Shown here piece after piece: positions 18,682 through 25,501 of a DNA stretch of 64,000 nt. Source of the stretch: Limnobacter sp. 130 (GTDB taxonomy: Bacteria > Pseudomonadota > Gammaproteobacteria > Burkholderiales > Burkholderiaceae_B). Both the position numbers and the translations under genes were made by a program. The stretch is from assembly GCF_902506325.1 (NCBI RefSeq), contig NZ_LR732330.1:372001-436000 (forward strand), given 5' to 3'. Each line of letters opens with the position of its first letter. Position 1 is the stretch's first letter. Under the pieces are notes generated by a model. The model ran no database searches, was not told the DNA's origin, and was given only the letters and a program-made list of their open reading frames with translations.

Positions 18682-19257
18682 ATGAAACCGATTGCCCCCA
18701 AGTTAAAGATCACCGCAATTCAAAGGTGCTCGAGGGCGAATCTGGAAACAACCCGCTCGGAGTTCGAGTTGTTGGTGGCCAAGCAGGAAAAGCGGTTACG
18801 CAACTTCATCATCAAACATTTTCGTGATGAAAATGCAGTTGAAGATGTGTTCCAACAAACCCTGATTGAGGCTTACTGCTGCTGGGACAGTTTTCGGGGC
18901 GACGCAAAAAGAGCCACCTGGCTGTTCGGCATTGCACTGAACATTATTCGAAACACGGCCCGCCGCTCGCCACAGTATAAATTTCATTTCACCTCGGATG
19001 AAGATCTTGAACTGGAACAGGCAGAAGGCTCAGACCCCATGCAGCACTGCATGAAAAACGAGTTCAGCATCAAACTGGAATCGGCCATTGGAAATTTACC
19101 CAACGACCTGCGTGAGACCTTGATTCTGGTCGTTCAGCATGGCAATTCTTACCAGGAAGCGGCTGACATTCTAGGCATTCCAATTGGCACCGTGCGGTCA
19201 CGCATTTCAAGATCACGTGCGCAATTGAAATCAATCTACGATTTGTACATGGACTAA
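18682..19257 (+). CDS. ECF-type RNA polymerase sigma factor (first of two)
   Basis: This 191-residue sigma-70-family factor has region 2 at about 40-105 (QKRLRN-type start, DENAVEDVFQQTLIEAY, SFRGDAKRATWLFGIALNI) and region 4 at about 130-185 (LPNDLRETLILVVQHG, YQEAADILGIPIGTVRSRISRSRAQL). The ATG at 18682 has GAGAGG six bases upstream and lines up with the start of its paralogue at 21696-22301; ATG at 18646 and TTG at 18631 are alternatives. The stop overlaps the ATG of the next gene (TAATG), so the two are coupled. No anti-sigma factor is adjacent. It resembles the second ECF factor in this cluster closely enough to suggest duplication. Confidence 0.82.
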   Translation: MKPIAPKLKITAIQRCSRANLETTRSEFELLVAKQEKRLRNFIIKHFRDENAVEDVFQQTLIEAYCCWDSFRGDAKRATWLFGIALNIIRNTARRSPQYKFHFTSDEDLELEQAEGSDPMQHCMKNEFSIKLESAIGNLPNDLRETLILVVQHGNSYQEAADILGIPIGTVRSRISRSRAQLKSIYDLYMD

Positions 19258-19688
19258 TGAACGCAAATTTGTCGACCCGATATGGGGCACTCAACAAAAT
19301 TCTGGAGTCTTTGGGAATGAGTCCCAGCGACACCGAGCAATGTGCGGCCACAGACGGTTATCGAATCGATTTTGAAAAGAATTTCACAGTTGAATTGCAA
19401 CACTTGAGCGGCTCAGATTGCCGAGTAAGCTCGAGAGTATTCAGCCTGGGGAAATCGCTTCAAGTTCAGGAAAACCAGATCAAATTGGCCTTGGCCTTGT
19501 TCGGCGCGCTGAAAGACGACATGCCCGCTGGCGTATCCATTGCAATTTCACACCACGACAACTGTTTGCGGCTGTGTCTGGAAATTGTGAGTGAGAACAA
19601 CGACATTGTTATGACTCAATTTCAGGGATTTGTTCATGTGGCATTTGCCTACAAACAAACCTACTTCCAGAATAAAAGCGCAACCTAG
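19257..19688 (+). CDS. CesT-like type III secretion chaperone candidate
   Basis: This 143-residue acidic, soluble protein has no signal peptide. The layout fits class I type III secretion chaperones of the CesT/SycE fold. It has an N-terminal helix with LNKILESLGM, a strand region around FTVELQHLSG and a helix NQIKLALALFGALKDD. The strand pair SIAISHHDNCLRLCLEI follows, then a C-terminal helix FQGFVHVAFAYKQTYF. The similarity is by pattern only; I recognise no specific orthologue. It is translationally coupled to the ECF sigma gene by a one-base overlap. A chaperone that can release or bind a regulator would make sense in that place. It might instead be an unrelated small regulator. Confidence 0.45.
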   Translation: MNANLSTRYGALNKILESLGMSPSDTEQCAATDGYRIDFEKNFTVELQHLSGSDCRVSSRVFSLGKSLQVQENQIKLALALFGALKDDMPAGVSIAISHHDNCLRLCLEIVSENNDIVMTQFQGFVHVAFAYKQTYFQNKSAT

Positions 19689-19693
19689 CGTAT

Positions 19694-20032
19694 TCAATCC
19701 CGACTTTGCGCCGCACTAAGTTGATCAAGTAAAACCGCTTGCAGCCAAGCTTCGAATTTTTCCCTGGCAGCAAGCAGATTGATTGCAGACATGGCCATGG
19801 ATATTAGCAAGGTCGAATGCTCAGCCTCGTAAACACAGGTTTGCTCGAGAGACTTTGCTCGCCAACGTTGCGAAAGCCAGTTACGAAGGCAATTACTTTC
19901 ATAGCTGTTCAAGACAAGCGTGGCTTGGAAATCGGAGGGGCAAGAAGAGGATTGCAACAATTCGCCATGCCCCAAACCCTCAACAGCCTGCTGATCAATC
20001 AAGAACCAGTTTCCGGAAGCGCCAGGCGACAT
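19694..20032 (-). CDS. Unknown 112-residue protein
   Basis: I do not recognise this gene. It encodes a soluble 112-residue protein without signal peptide or membrane helix. The C-terminal half is predicted helical (ISMAMSAINLLAAREKFEAWLQAVLLDQL), and it contains several Trp and Cys residues. The ATG follows CCAGG at eight bases. It is the last gene of a minus-strand run (enhancer-binding protein, 69-residue gene, this gene), 14 bases after the previous stop and convergent with the CesT-like gene only five bases away. Its place in the cluster suggests a role with the sigma factors or a secretion system; that is inference. Confidence 0.5.
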   Translation of the reverse strand: MSPGASGNWFLIDQQAVEGLGHGELLQSSSCPSDFQATLVLNSYESNCLRNWLSQRWRAKSLEQTCVYEAEHSTLLISMAMSAINLLAAREKFEAWLQAVLLDQLSAAQSRD

Positions 20033-20046
20033 GAATAAACCTGGCC

Positions 20047-20256
20047 CTACACGATACCAGCGGTATCGCTGTGAACTTGCTGTGCAAGACTGCGGGGCGA
20101 AGTAAGGCCCGCAAAACGCTGCATGGCAAGGGGTTTCAGGGGGCGCGTATTCAGCTCGGAAAGAATGGATTTGAAGGTGCTGCGCGCGACCGAGCCAACG
20201 GAGTTTGCCGCATTGACTGCACCAGCCTGAATTGACGGGGTATTGGGATTAATCAT
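20047..20256 (-). CDS. Unknown small protein (69 residues)
   Basis: This short frame of 69 residues starts with MINPNTPSIQAGAVNAANSV. It is polar, rich in Ala, Ser and Asn, and has no Cys, signal peptide or membrane segment. Its size and composition are within the range of small secreted or filament-type type III proteins, but there is no motif to prove it. It begins 25 bases after the enhancer-binding protein stop. The ribosome site is poor, and a TTG start further upstream (20331) overlapping that gene is possible. Whether it is a real gene is uncertain. Confidence 0.35.
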   Translation of the reverse strand: MINPNTPSIQAGAVNAANSVGSVARSTFKSILSELNTRPLKPLAMQRFAGLTSPRSLAQQVHSDTAGIV

Positions 20257-20281
20257 TTGCAAGATGCCAATAAACTTAGTT

Positions 20282-21616
20282 TCATGAAAATTGAGTGGCT
20301 TTGCCAGCCAAAGGGTTCCCGACTTTCTCAAGAATATCGAAGCGTTTCATGCGGTAGTACAAGGAATGAACAGGTATGCCGAGACTTTCGCTGGCAAGGC
20401 GCACGCACCCCTGATGAGCGTGAAGTGTTTGAATCAACACTGCCTTTTCAAATGCCAGCAGCCGCTGCTTCAAACCCGTTGCGGGCTCAACGCCAACGGC
20501 CATGCAAGAAGGTGTACCCAGGCCGATGACATGACGTTGTGCAAACGCGTGCAACTCCCGTACATTCCCCGGCCAGGGTTTGCTCAAGAGTTCATCAATA
20601 TCGTCATGCTCAAGATCGGGCACCCCGAGTTTGAATTGTGTAGCCACTTCACCAAGAAAATGCCGATACAAGGGAATGATGTCTTCAAGTCGTTCAGCCA
20701 AGGCGGGAATGCGCACCTGAGATACGCTGAGTCGAAAATGCAGATCTTCCCGAAACTTCCCCTGCGCCACCAAAGTTTCCAGACTGGCTTTGGTGGAGGC
20801 AATGACCCTGAATGCAGCGCTGTAAGATGTTTGCCCACCCAGGCGCGTGGCCCCGCGATACTGCAAGGCATTTAATAACTTGGCCTGACAGGACAAAGGC
20901 AGGCTGTCCATTTCATCCAGATACAGCGTGCCATTGTGCGCCTGTTCCAGTTTGCCGGGTCTGTCTTTTAGGGCTCCGGTAAAAGCACCTGCCATCACGC
21001 CAAATACCTCGGCCTCGAAAAGTTGTTCTGGCAGCGCTGCACAGTTGACGTGAACAAACTCCCCCTTCACGCCAGACTGCGAATGTAACCAGCGTGCTGC
21101 GGTGTCTTTGCCAGCGCCTGTTGGCCCCAAAAGTACAGTATCAACAGGCAGTTGCTTTAATCGTTGAAGCTGGGATACCGCATGGCGCATGGGCTGTGAA
21201 CGCACGAACTCCTCGCTGTAAGGCCCGGGATGATTGGCATGAAATGGTTTTCGGTCTGATCTGAACGGCTTGGTGCGTGTCAGCTTTTCCAGTACTTGCA
21301 TGGCAGCCAATGGGTTGGCGGGGTGAACGATCGAAGCAAAAATAGGAATGTCGTGATAAACGTACTCTTGCCAGGGTGTTTCAATAAACCGGATGATCTG
21401 GGTTTCCGGATTACGCCCCTGTGCCTTGAAATGCTCGATTAAATCACCAATTGCTTCCAGCCCATGGTCCACCAACAACCAGTGTGCGGGCAGGTTGCGC
21501 TTGGCCATCAATTCAGCAAGTGACAATTCATGAACACTGGCCTGCATCAACAAAGCTGCTGCACGAAGTCGGCTTTTAAGTTCTTGCGATTCAATGCAAA
21601 GGATCAACTCGGTCAT
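20282..21616 (-). CDS. Sigma-54-dependent enhancer-binding transcription activator
   Basis: This AAA+ activator opens sigma-54 promoters. The 444-residue protein has an N-terminal domain of about 115 residues that looks like a degenerate receiver (LILCIESQELKSRLR, HWLLVDHG) without a clear phospho-acceptor. The AAA+ domain has Walker A GPTGAGKD (164-171), the sigma-54 contact loop GAFTGA (210-215), Walker B LYLDEMD (231-237) and WPGNVRELHAFA. A Fis-type HTH lies at the end (CVRLASESLGIPVHSLYYRMKRF). The ATG at 21616 is preferred over a GTG five codons earlier. It lies directly downstream of an ECF sigma gene that has a sigma-54 promoter. That recalls HrpRS controlling hrpL, although HrpS lacks the N-terminal domain. 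Confidence 0.88.
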   Translation of the reverse strand: MTELILCIESQELKSRLRAAALLMQASVHELSLAELMAKRNLPAHWLLVDHGLEAIGDLIEHFKAQGRNPETQIIRFIETPWQEYVYHDIPIFASIVHPANPLAAMQVLEKLTRTKPFRSDRKPFHANHPGPYSEEFVRSQPMRHAVSQLQRLKQLPVDTVLLGPTGAGKDTAARWLHSQSGVKGEFVHVNCAALPEQLFEAEVFGVMAGAFTGALKDRPGKLEQAHNGTLYLDEMDSLPLSCQAKLLNALQYRGATRLGGQTSYSAAFRVIASTKASLETLVAQGKFREDLHFRLSVSQVRIPALAERLEDIIPLYRHFLGEVATQFKLGVPDLEHDDIDELLSKPWPGNVRELHAFAQRHVIGLGTPSCMAVGVEPATGLKQRLLAFEKAVLIQTLHAHQGCVRLASESLGIPVHSLYYRMKRFDILEKVGNPLAGKATQFS

Positions 21617-21630
21617 TTGTAGCCTTGGCA

Positions 21631-21654
21631 CAATAAATTGAACAATATTTATTG
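21631..21654. promoter_or_regulatory. AT-rich palindrome (CAATAAAT-N8-ATTTATTG)
   Basis: Perfect 8-base inverted arms (21631-21638 and 21647-21654) lie just upstream of the enhancer-binding protein start, in the gap to the ECF sigma gene. One half-site, ATTTATTG, recurs at 22394-22401, about 40 bases upstream of the sigma-54 promoter of that ECF gene. It may be the binding site of the adjacent activator, used for autoregulation and as an upstream activating sequence. Confidence 0.4.
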
Positions 21655-21695
21655 TGAGGGCTGCTTACGCCAAATGAATCACCCCTTGGGATTAG

Positions 21696-22301
21696 TCAAT
21701 GCTGTGATTCTGACTGCGCCATCACCTCCACCCGAAGCATGTCCCTTGCACGAGACAATCGGGACCGAACCGTACCAATGGGCAAATCCAGCTCAAGTGC
21801 GGCGTCCTGATAAGTAAAACCCTCGAGCAAAACAAGCTGCACCACTGTTTGCATTTTGCCCGGAAGTTGATCAATCGCCGACTTCAGGGTTTCCATGCGC
21901 TCCTGGCGCATCAAGGACTCTTCGGGCTCGCAGATTGAATCGGCGGGAATCATGCTGATCTGCTCATCGAAATCGTCGCCTTGAAACCGAAAACTGGTGT
22001 CGCGGTAGCGAAAGTTTTTCACCAGGTTCAGTGCAATGCCAAACAGCCATGTCTCGGGTTTGGAGTCGCCACGAAAACGGGCCCAGTTGCGAAACGCGGC
22101 CATGTGCGTTTGCTGGATAAGATCATCCACATAATCCTCCCGGCGAAGGTGCTTGCGAACAAAATGGGTCAAGCGCGATCGCTGCGATTTCAACAAGGCT
22201 TCAAGCGTGCAAAGTTGTGCTGCGTTCAGCGGTGCGGGTGTGCTTTCATCAATACCCGACACGGTGATTTCGAACTGTTGAACGTTTGCGATTTGTTCCA
22301 T
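21696..22301 (-). CDS. ECF-type RNA polymerase sigma factor (second of two)
   Basis: This 201-residue sigma-70-family factor has region 2 (RREDYVDDLIQQTHMAAFRNW, then WARFRGDSKPETWLFGIALN) at about 45-110 and region 4 (LPGKMQTVVQLVLLEGFTYQDA, then LELDLPIGTVRSRLSRARDML) at about 140-192. It is clearly a paralogue of the factor at 18682-19257; both share the FRGD(S/A)K-TWLFGIALN and PIGTVRSR(L/I)SR blocks. The ATG has AGAGG at suitable spacing. A -24/-12 promoter lies about 40 bases upstream, so its expression is probably sigma-54 dependent, an unusual arrangement best known for hrpL. No anti-sigma gene is adjacent. Confidence 0.83.
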   Translation of the reverse strand: MEQIANVQQFEITVSGIDESTPAPLNAAQLCTLEALLKSQRSRLTHFVRKHLRREDYVDDLIQQTHMAAFRNWARFRGDSKPETWLFGIALNLVKNFRYRDTSFRFQGDDFDEQISMIPADSICEPEESLMRQERMETLKSAIDQLPGKMQTVVQLVLLEGFTYQDAALELDLPIGTVRSRLSRARDMLRVEVMAQSESQH

Positions 22302-22340
22302 GGCCTGCCTCTATTTGCTTGTGTGTGGTAACAAGCGTTG

Positions 22341-22356
22341 TGCAGTGTGCATGCCA
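22341..22356 (-). promoter_or_regulatory. Putative sigma-54 (-24/-12) promoter of the second ECF sigma gene
   Basis: The minus strand reads TGGCATGCACACTGCA, against the consensus TGGCACG-N4-TTGCW. The essential GG (-24) and GC (-12) are present with exactly ten bases between them, and 10 of 12 defined bases match. Transcription would start near 22330, about 30 bases before the ATG at 22301. The next gene downstream encodes a sigma-54 activator, which supports the call. Confidence 0.6.
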
Positions 22357-22521
22357 GGGACAGGTAATTTTCAAATGCCTGATTTCATGGTGTATTTATT
22401 GATTAGCTCTTGTAAGTTCTTTGATTTTTTATAAATTCCGTACTCAATATGATCCAAAATCTCTAAATCAGAACCCGGTCGGGCTCAGGCTGACGGCAGA
22501 TGCGGTGTAAAATGCGCTCAT

Positions 22522-22596
22522 CTCGCGGTAGTACAATGGATAGTACGAGGCCCTCCTAAGGCTTAGATACAGGTTCGATTCCTGTCCGCGAGACCA
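22522..22596 (+). tRNA. tRNA-Arg (anticodon CCT)
   Basis: The 75-base cloverleaf has a 7-bp acceptor stem CTCGCGG/CCGCGAG, TA at positions 8-9 and a D stem GTAC/GTAC. The anticodon arm is AGGCC-CTCCTAA-GGCTT with anticodon CCT. The T arm is ACAGG-TTCGATT-CCTGT, with discriminator A and an encoded CCA. It reads AGG codons. A TAAAAT box (22508-22513) lies just upstream as the likely -10. The strong hairpin eight bases downstream ends the transcript. The 220 bases between the ECF gene and this tRNA hold the sigma-54 promoter and an AT-rich stretch (about 22382-22460) with no gene seen. Confidence 0.95.
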
Positions 22597-22603
22597 GGCA
22601 TAA

Positions 22604-22633
22604 AAAAAGCCCCTGACAAGTCAGGGGCTTTTT
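22604..22633. terminator. Bidirectional intrinsic terminator between tRNA-Arg and the TRAP operon
   Basis: A perfect 13-bp stem, AAAAAGCCCCTGA with TCAGGGGCTTTTT around a CAAG loop, has T runs on both strands. It ends the tRNA on the plus strand and the TRAP permease transcript on the minus strand, whose stop codon is 20 bases away. Confidence 0.92.
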
Positions 22634-22652
22634 CAATTGAACGGCAAATAAA

Positions 22653-25370
22653 TTAGCTGGCTTGCTCAGTCAGAATCTTCCAGCGACCATCTTCTTTCTT
22701 CAATCGCAAAGTTTTGCGCACGTTGTCAGAATACTTGTCAGCTTTGTAGGCCTGATCAAACTCGGCAGTGGCTTCTTCGCCATTGATTTGAATATTCAGG
22801 TTGCTGATGTCAACCTCAATATTCGACTTGTTGGCAATTCGGGCACGGCGCTGGCTTTCCCACTGTGAACGGCTTAGTGCACCAGGCAGCTCGAAGTTGG
22901 CAGAATAAAAGCTGAGGTAACCCTCCACATCGCGGGCACTCCAGGCTGCAGCCCAATTGCTCACTGCTTCTGTCACTTCAATTTGCAGCTGAACCGGGCT
23001 GGGCCCAGCAGGTGCAGCGGGTACCGCCACAGGTGCTGCAGCTGCCATGGGGTCGCTTGCAGCAGGCATTTCACCGCCCAACAAATCGTCCGCAGGCGGC
23101 AACGTAGGATCCAGCAAGGTGTCTGCTGCTGGATCAATTGCGGGGTCTACAGCAGGTTCTGCAACGGGTGCAGGTGCGGCAGCCGGTGCGGGCGATTGGT
23201 CAAGTACTGCCGGGCGAAGTTGGTCAAGTCCCAGGAAATGACTGACTGGCTTCAAGTTGTCGGCATTGTTGATCAAGGCTTGACCACCATAGGTCACGAT
23301 CAGCAAACCAATGAACAAGGTGTACACGGGCAGCAACCAACGTTCGTACCTGTAGTAGAACGGCTTGCCTTTCACTTCGTCGGCAACCTTGTCCATTTCA
23401 GCTTCACCCACGACCTGGCGAGTGAGCAGTTGGTTCAATGCCACCGGCGGCGAAAGATAACCCAACTCGAACGCTGTAATGACGATCATCCAGAAGTGGA
23501 CCGGGTGTATGCCATTGCTGTAGGCAATTGGCGCCACTGTGGCCGACACAAGAATAACCGCGCCGAATGGATCCATCACCATGCCGATGAATACCATCAT
23601 GATCATGAACAGCGTCAATGCACCCCAAATGCTGGCCATTTCGGCAGGAACAATGCTCATCAAGCCAGAACGTTCAATCATGCCGCCCACACTGATAGAC
23701 AAGGCCATCAACATGATCAGGGCACCAATGTGACCAATGGTTTCAGAGGTGGCACTGCGCACCGCCATTTCCAGACCCTGGTTTTTCTTCTTGTCTGCTG
23801 GCGTATCACCACCTACTTTGGTGGGGCCGCCGCGCAGCTTGTCGAAAATAATCACGAACAGCATGATCACAGGCAGCATCACGGGCGCTGTGAACTCATC
23901 CAGTTTGGTGTCCAGCAAATACTCGTAACCAAATACCACCAGCATCACGATCACAATGTAAGGCGATACGGGTACCAATGCTCGCAGGGATTGTGGCAGT
24001 GCTTCCTTCGCCTTGGCACGTTCAGTGACACGCCCTTCTGCTTTTAGCAGCGCGATCAACATGAAGATAGTTGAAGTCAGTATGAATACGAACAGACCCC
24101 AGCCATACAGTTCACTGGTGGTCACTTCCTTGTTCAATGCGGCAATTACCACAATCAGCAAACAGGGGCGAAGCACCACACCGAGCGAGCCCGACATGGC
24201 TGTTGCGGCCAATGCAAATGGACGACGTGCGCCAGAGGCAAGCACTTCCCGATAAACAATCGCACCGGCGGCGATCACGAACACACCGGAGGCGCCTGTG
24301 TAGGCGGTTGGAATGGCCGCTGCGAGCAACACAATCCAGGTGAATATTTCAGGTGGAAGCTTCCAGGGCTTGAGAATGTCCATGAACAAGGACACCACAC
24401 GGGTCTGCTTGAGCAACATACCGGCCCACAGATAGAGCGCCAAGTTCAGGAAAATGCTCGACAACTCGGTGATCTGGCCAAAGTAAATGGCCAAACCAGC
24501 AATGTAGTCGTCCATGAAAAAGTTGATACCCGCATTCAAGGCCATGAATGCATACAGCGGGATACTCAACAGGCCCATGCCGTAGCTTCCGCCCTCTTCA
24601 GCCTGTGCTGGAATTTTCAGCACGTCTTTCAGACTGATGAACGACAGGCTGGCAAACAGGGCAATGGCAACAATACTGATCAGCGGATTTTCAACCGCCA
24701 CACCCGAGTCGTATTGAAGCTTCAGGTAGTAGGTAGCTGAAATGGTCATCAACAGGTTTGCACCCAGCATGGCCAACGAATAGACCTGGAAGTCTTTCTT
24801 GGTGCGTGGTGGACGCAAACTGATGTGGTGGAACTGCTTGGTGGTTGAAATGGCAGCAATTGCGACCATGATCAACAAAATCAGGGGACGGTTTTCAGTA
24901 CCGAATTTGAAAATACCAAAAAAGCCGGTTTCAACTTCTCGAAACACCTCGACTTCGGGTGTGATGGCTTTGCTCACCCGTTCATATACAGCAAATCGCT
25001 CGCGGCATTGATCACGGGCGGCTTCCAAAGAAGCTCGAATCTCGTTGGGGTCAACAGCGACATCACCGAATAACAAATCCAGATCAGACTTCGGTGCACT
25101 CTCTGCATCGGCGACCTGTTTGGTCACAAGCGCGTCAATGTCGGGATTGGCTTCGCAGGTGGGTGCTGAAGGATCTGCACGCAGCAAAAAGTATTGAACC
25201 TGATTTTCAGGATCGCCGAACATGCGCTCGCCTAGCCGCAAGAGCTGACCGTGCACCATTTCACCCGTACCAATAATCAGGGTGAGTAACAACAGGGAGA
25301 AAATCGGTAGGCTGGATAACCACTCGGACGGTGTGCGACCCATCCATTTCTTGCCGGCGGAACTCTGCAT
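22653..25370 (-). CDS. TRAP transporter large permease (DctM-like) fused to a C-terminal NTF2-like domain
   Basis: This 905-residue inner-membrane protein is the permease of a TRAP-type importer that uses an ion gradient. A helix at about 19-37 is followed by a Cys-containing periplasmic segment (about 40-150). Then come many membrane helices with DctM features (AIPTAYTGASGVFVIAAGA, MVMDPFGAVILVSATVAPI, ELGYLSPPVALNQLL). After the last helix comes a low-complexity Ala/Pro/Asp linker (about 724-792) and a soluble domain (793-905; VSNWAAAWSARDVEGYLSFYS, RWKILTE) of the NTF2-like/SnoaL type. Usual DctM proteins have about 430 residues and no such tail. It is third in the operon after the TatT-like lipoprotein and the binding protein. 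The substrate is unknown. Confidence 0.82.
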   Translation of the reverse strand: MQSSAGKKWMGRTPSEWLSSLPIFSLLLLTLIIGTGEMVHGQLLRLGERMFGDPENQVQYFLLRADPSAPTCEANPDIDALVTKQVADAESAPKSDLDLLFGDVAVDPNEIRASLEAARDQCRERFAVYERVSKAITPEVEVFREVETGFFGIFKFGTENRPLILLIMVAIAAISTTKQFHHISLRPPRTKKDFQVYSLAMLGANLLMTISATYYLKLQYDSGVAVENPLISIVAIALFASLSFISLKDVLKIPAQAEEGGSYGMGLLSIPLYAFMALNAGINFFMDDYIAGLAIYFGQITELSSIFLNLALYLWAGMLLKQTRVVSLFMDILKPWKLPPEIFTWIVLLAAAIPTAYTGASGVFVIAAGAIVYREVLASGARRPFALAATAMSGSLGVVLRPCLLIVVIAALNKEVTTSELYGWGLFVFILTSTIFMLIALLKAEGRVTERAKAKEALPQSLRALVPVSPYIVIVMLVVFGYEYLLDTKLDEFTAPVMLPVIMLFVIIFDKLRGGPTKVGGDTPADKKKNQGLEMAVRSATSETIGHIGALIMLMALSISVGGMIERSGLMSIVPAEMASIWGALTLFMIMMVFIGMVMDPFGAVILVSATVAPIAYSNGIHPVHFWMIVITAFELGYLSPPVALNQLLTRQVVGEAEMDKVADEVKGKPFYYRYERWLLPVYTLFIGLLIVTYGGQALINNADNLKPVSHFLGLDQLRPAVLDQSPAPAAAPAPVAEPAVDPAIDPAADTLLDPTLPPADDLLGGEMPAASDPMAAAAPVAVPAAPAGPSPVQLQIEVTEAVSNWAAAWSARDVEGYLSFYSANFELPGALSRSQWESQRRARIANKSNIEVDISNLNIQINGEEATAEFDQAYKADKYSDNVRKTLRLKKEDGRWKILTEQAS

Positions 25371-25426
25371 AACGGATCCTTATCAGCGCCAACTTTGAGT
25401 TGGCTGATCAAATAGCGAATAAAAGT

Positions 25427-25454
25427 AATAAAAAGGGGGCAACGGCAAGCCCCC
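25427..25454 (-). terminator. Intercistronic terminator/attenuator between binding-protein and permease genes
   Basis: On the minus strand a GGGGGC/GCCCCC stem (25435-25454, 8-base loop) is followed by TTTTTATT. It sits in the 131-base gap between the solute-binding protein and the permease, together with two further hairpins (about 25473-25491 and 25383-25409). It would let the binding protein be made in excess over the permease. Confidence 0.6.
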
Positions 25455-25501
25455 ATTACTGCAAAGGCAAACAGGCGGGAATAAGCCCCGCCCTGGATCG
25501 A

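Noticed and set aside
20257-20331. N-terminal extension of the 69-residue gene from a TTG at 20331
   Set aside because: It would overlap the end of the activator gene with no ribosome site, and the extra residues look unlike the rest. It is kept only as an alternative.
21626-21642. TGGCAC on the plus strand near the activator start, as a sigma-54 promoter
   Set aside because: The -12 element is not GC at the required ten-base spacing, and it points toward no plus-strand gene.
22983-24047. Long open frame (354 codons) on the plus strand opposite the TRAP permease
   Set aside because: Its product is His/Arg/Gln-rich without any family pattern, and it mirrors the codon structure of the clearly real permease on the minus strand.
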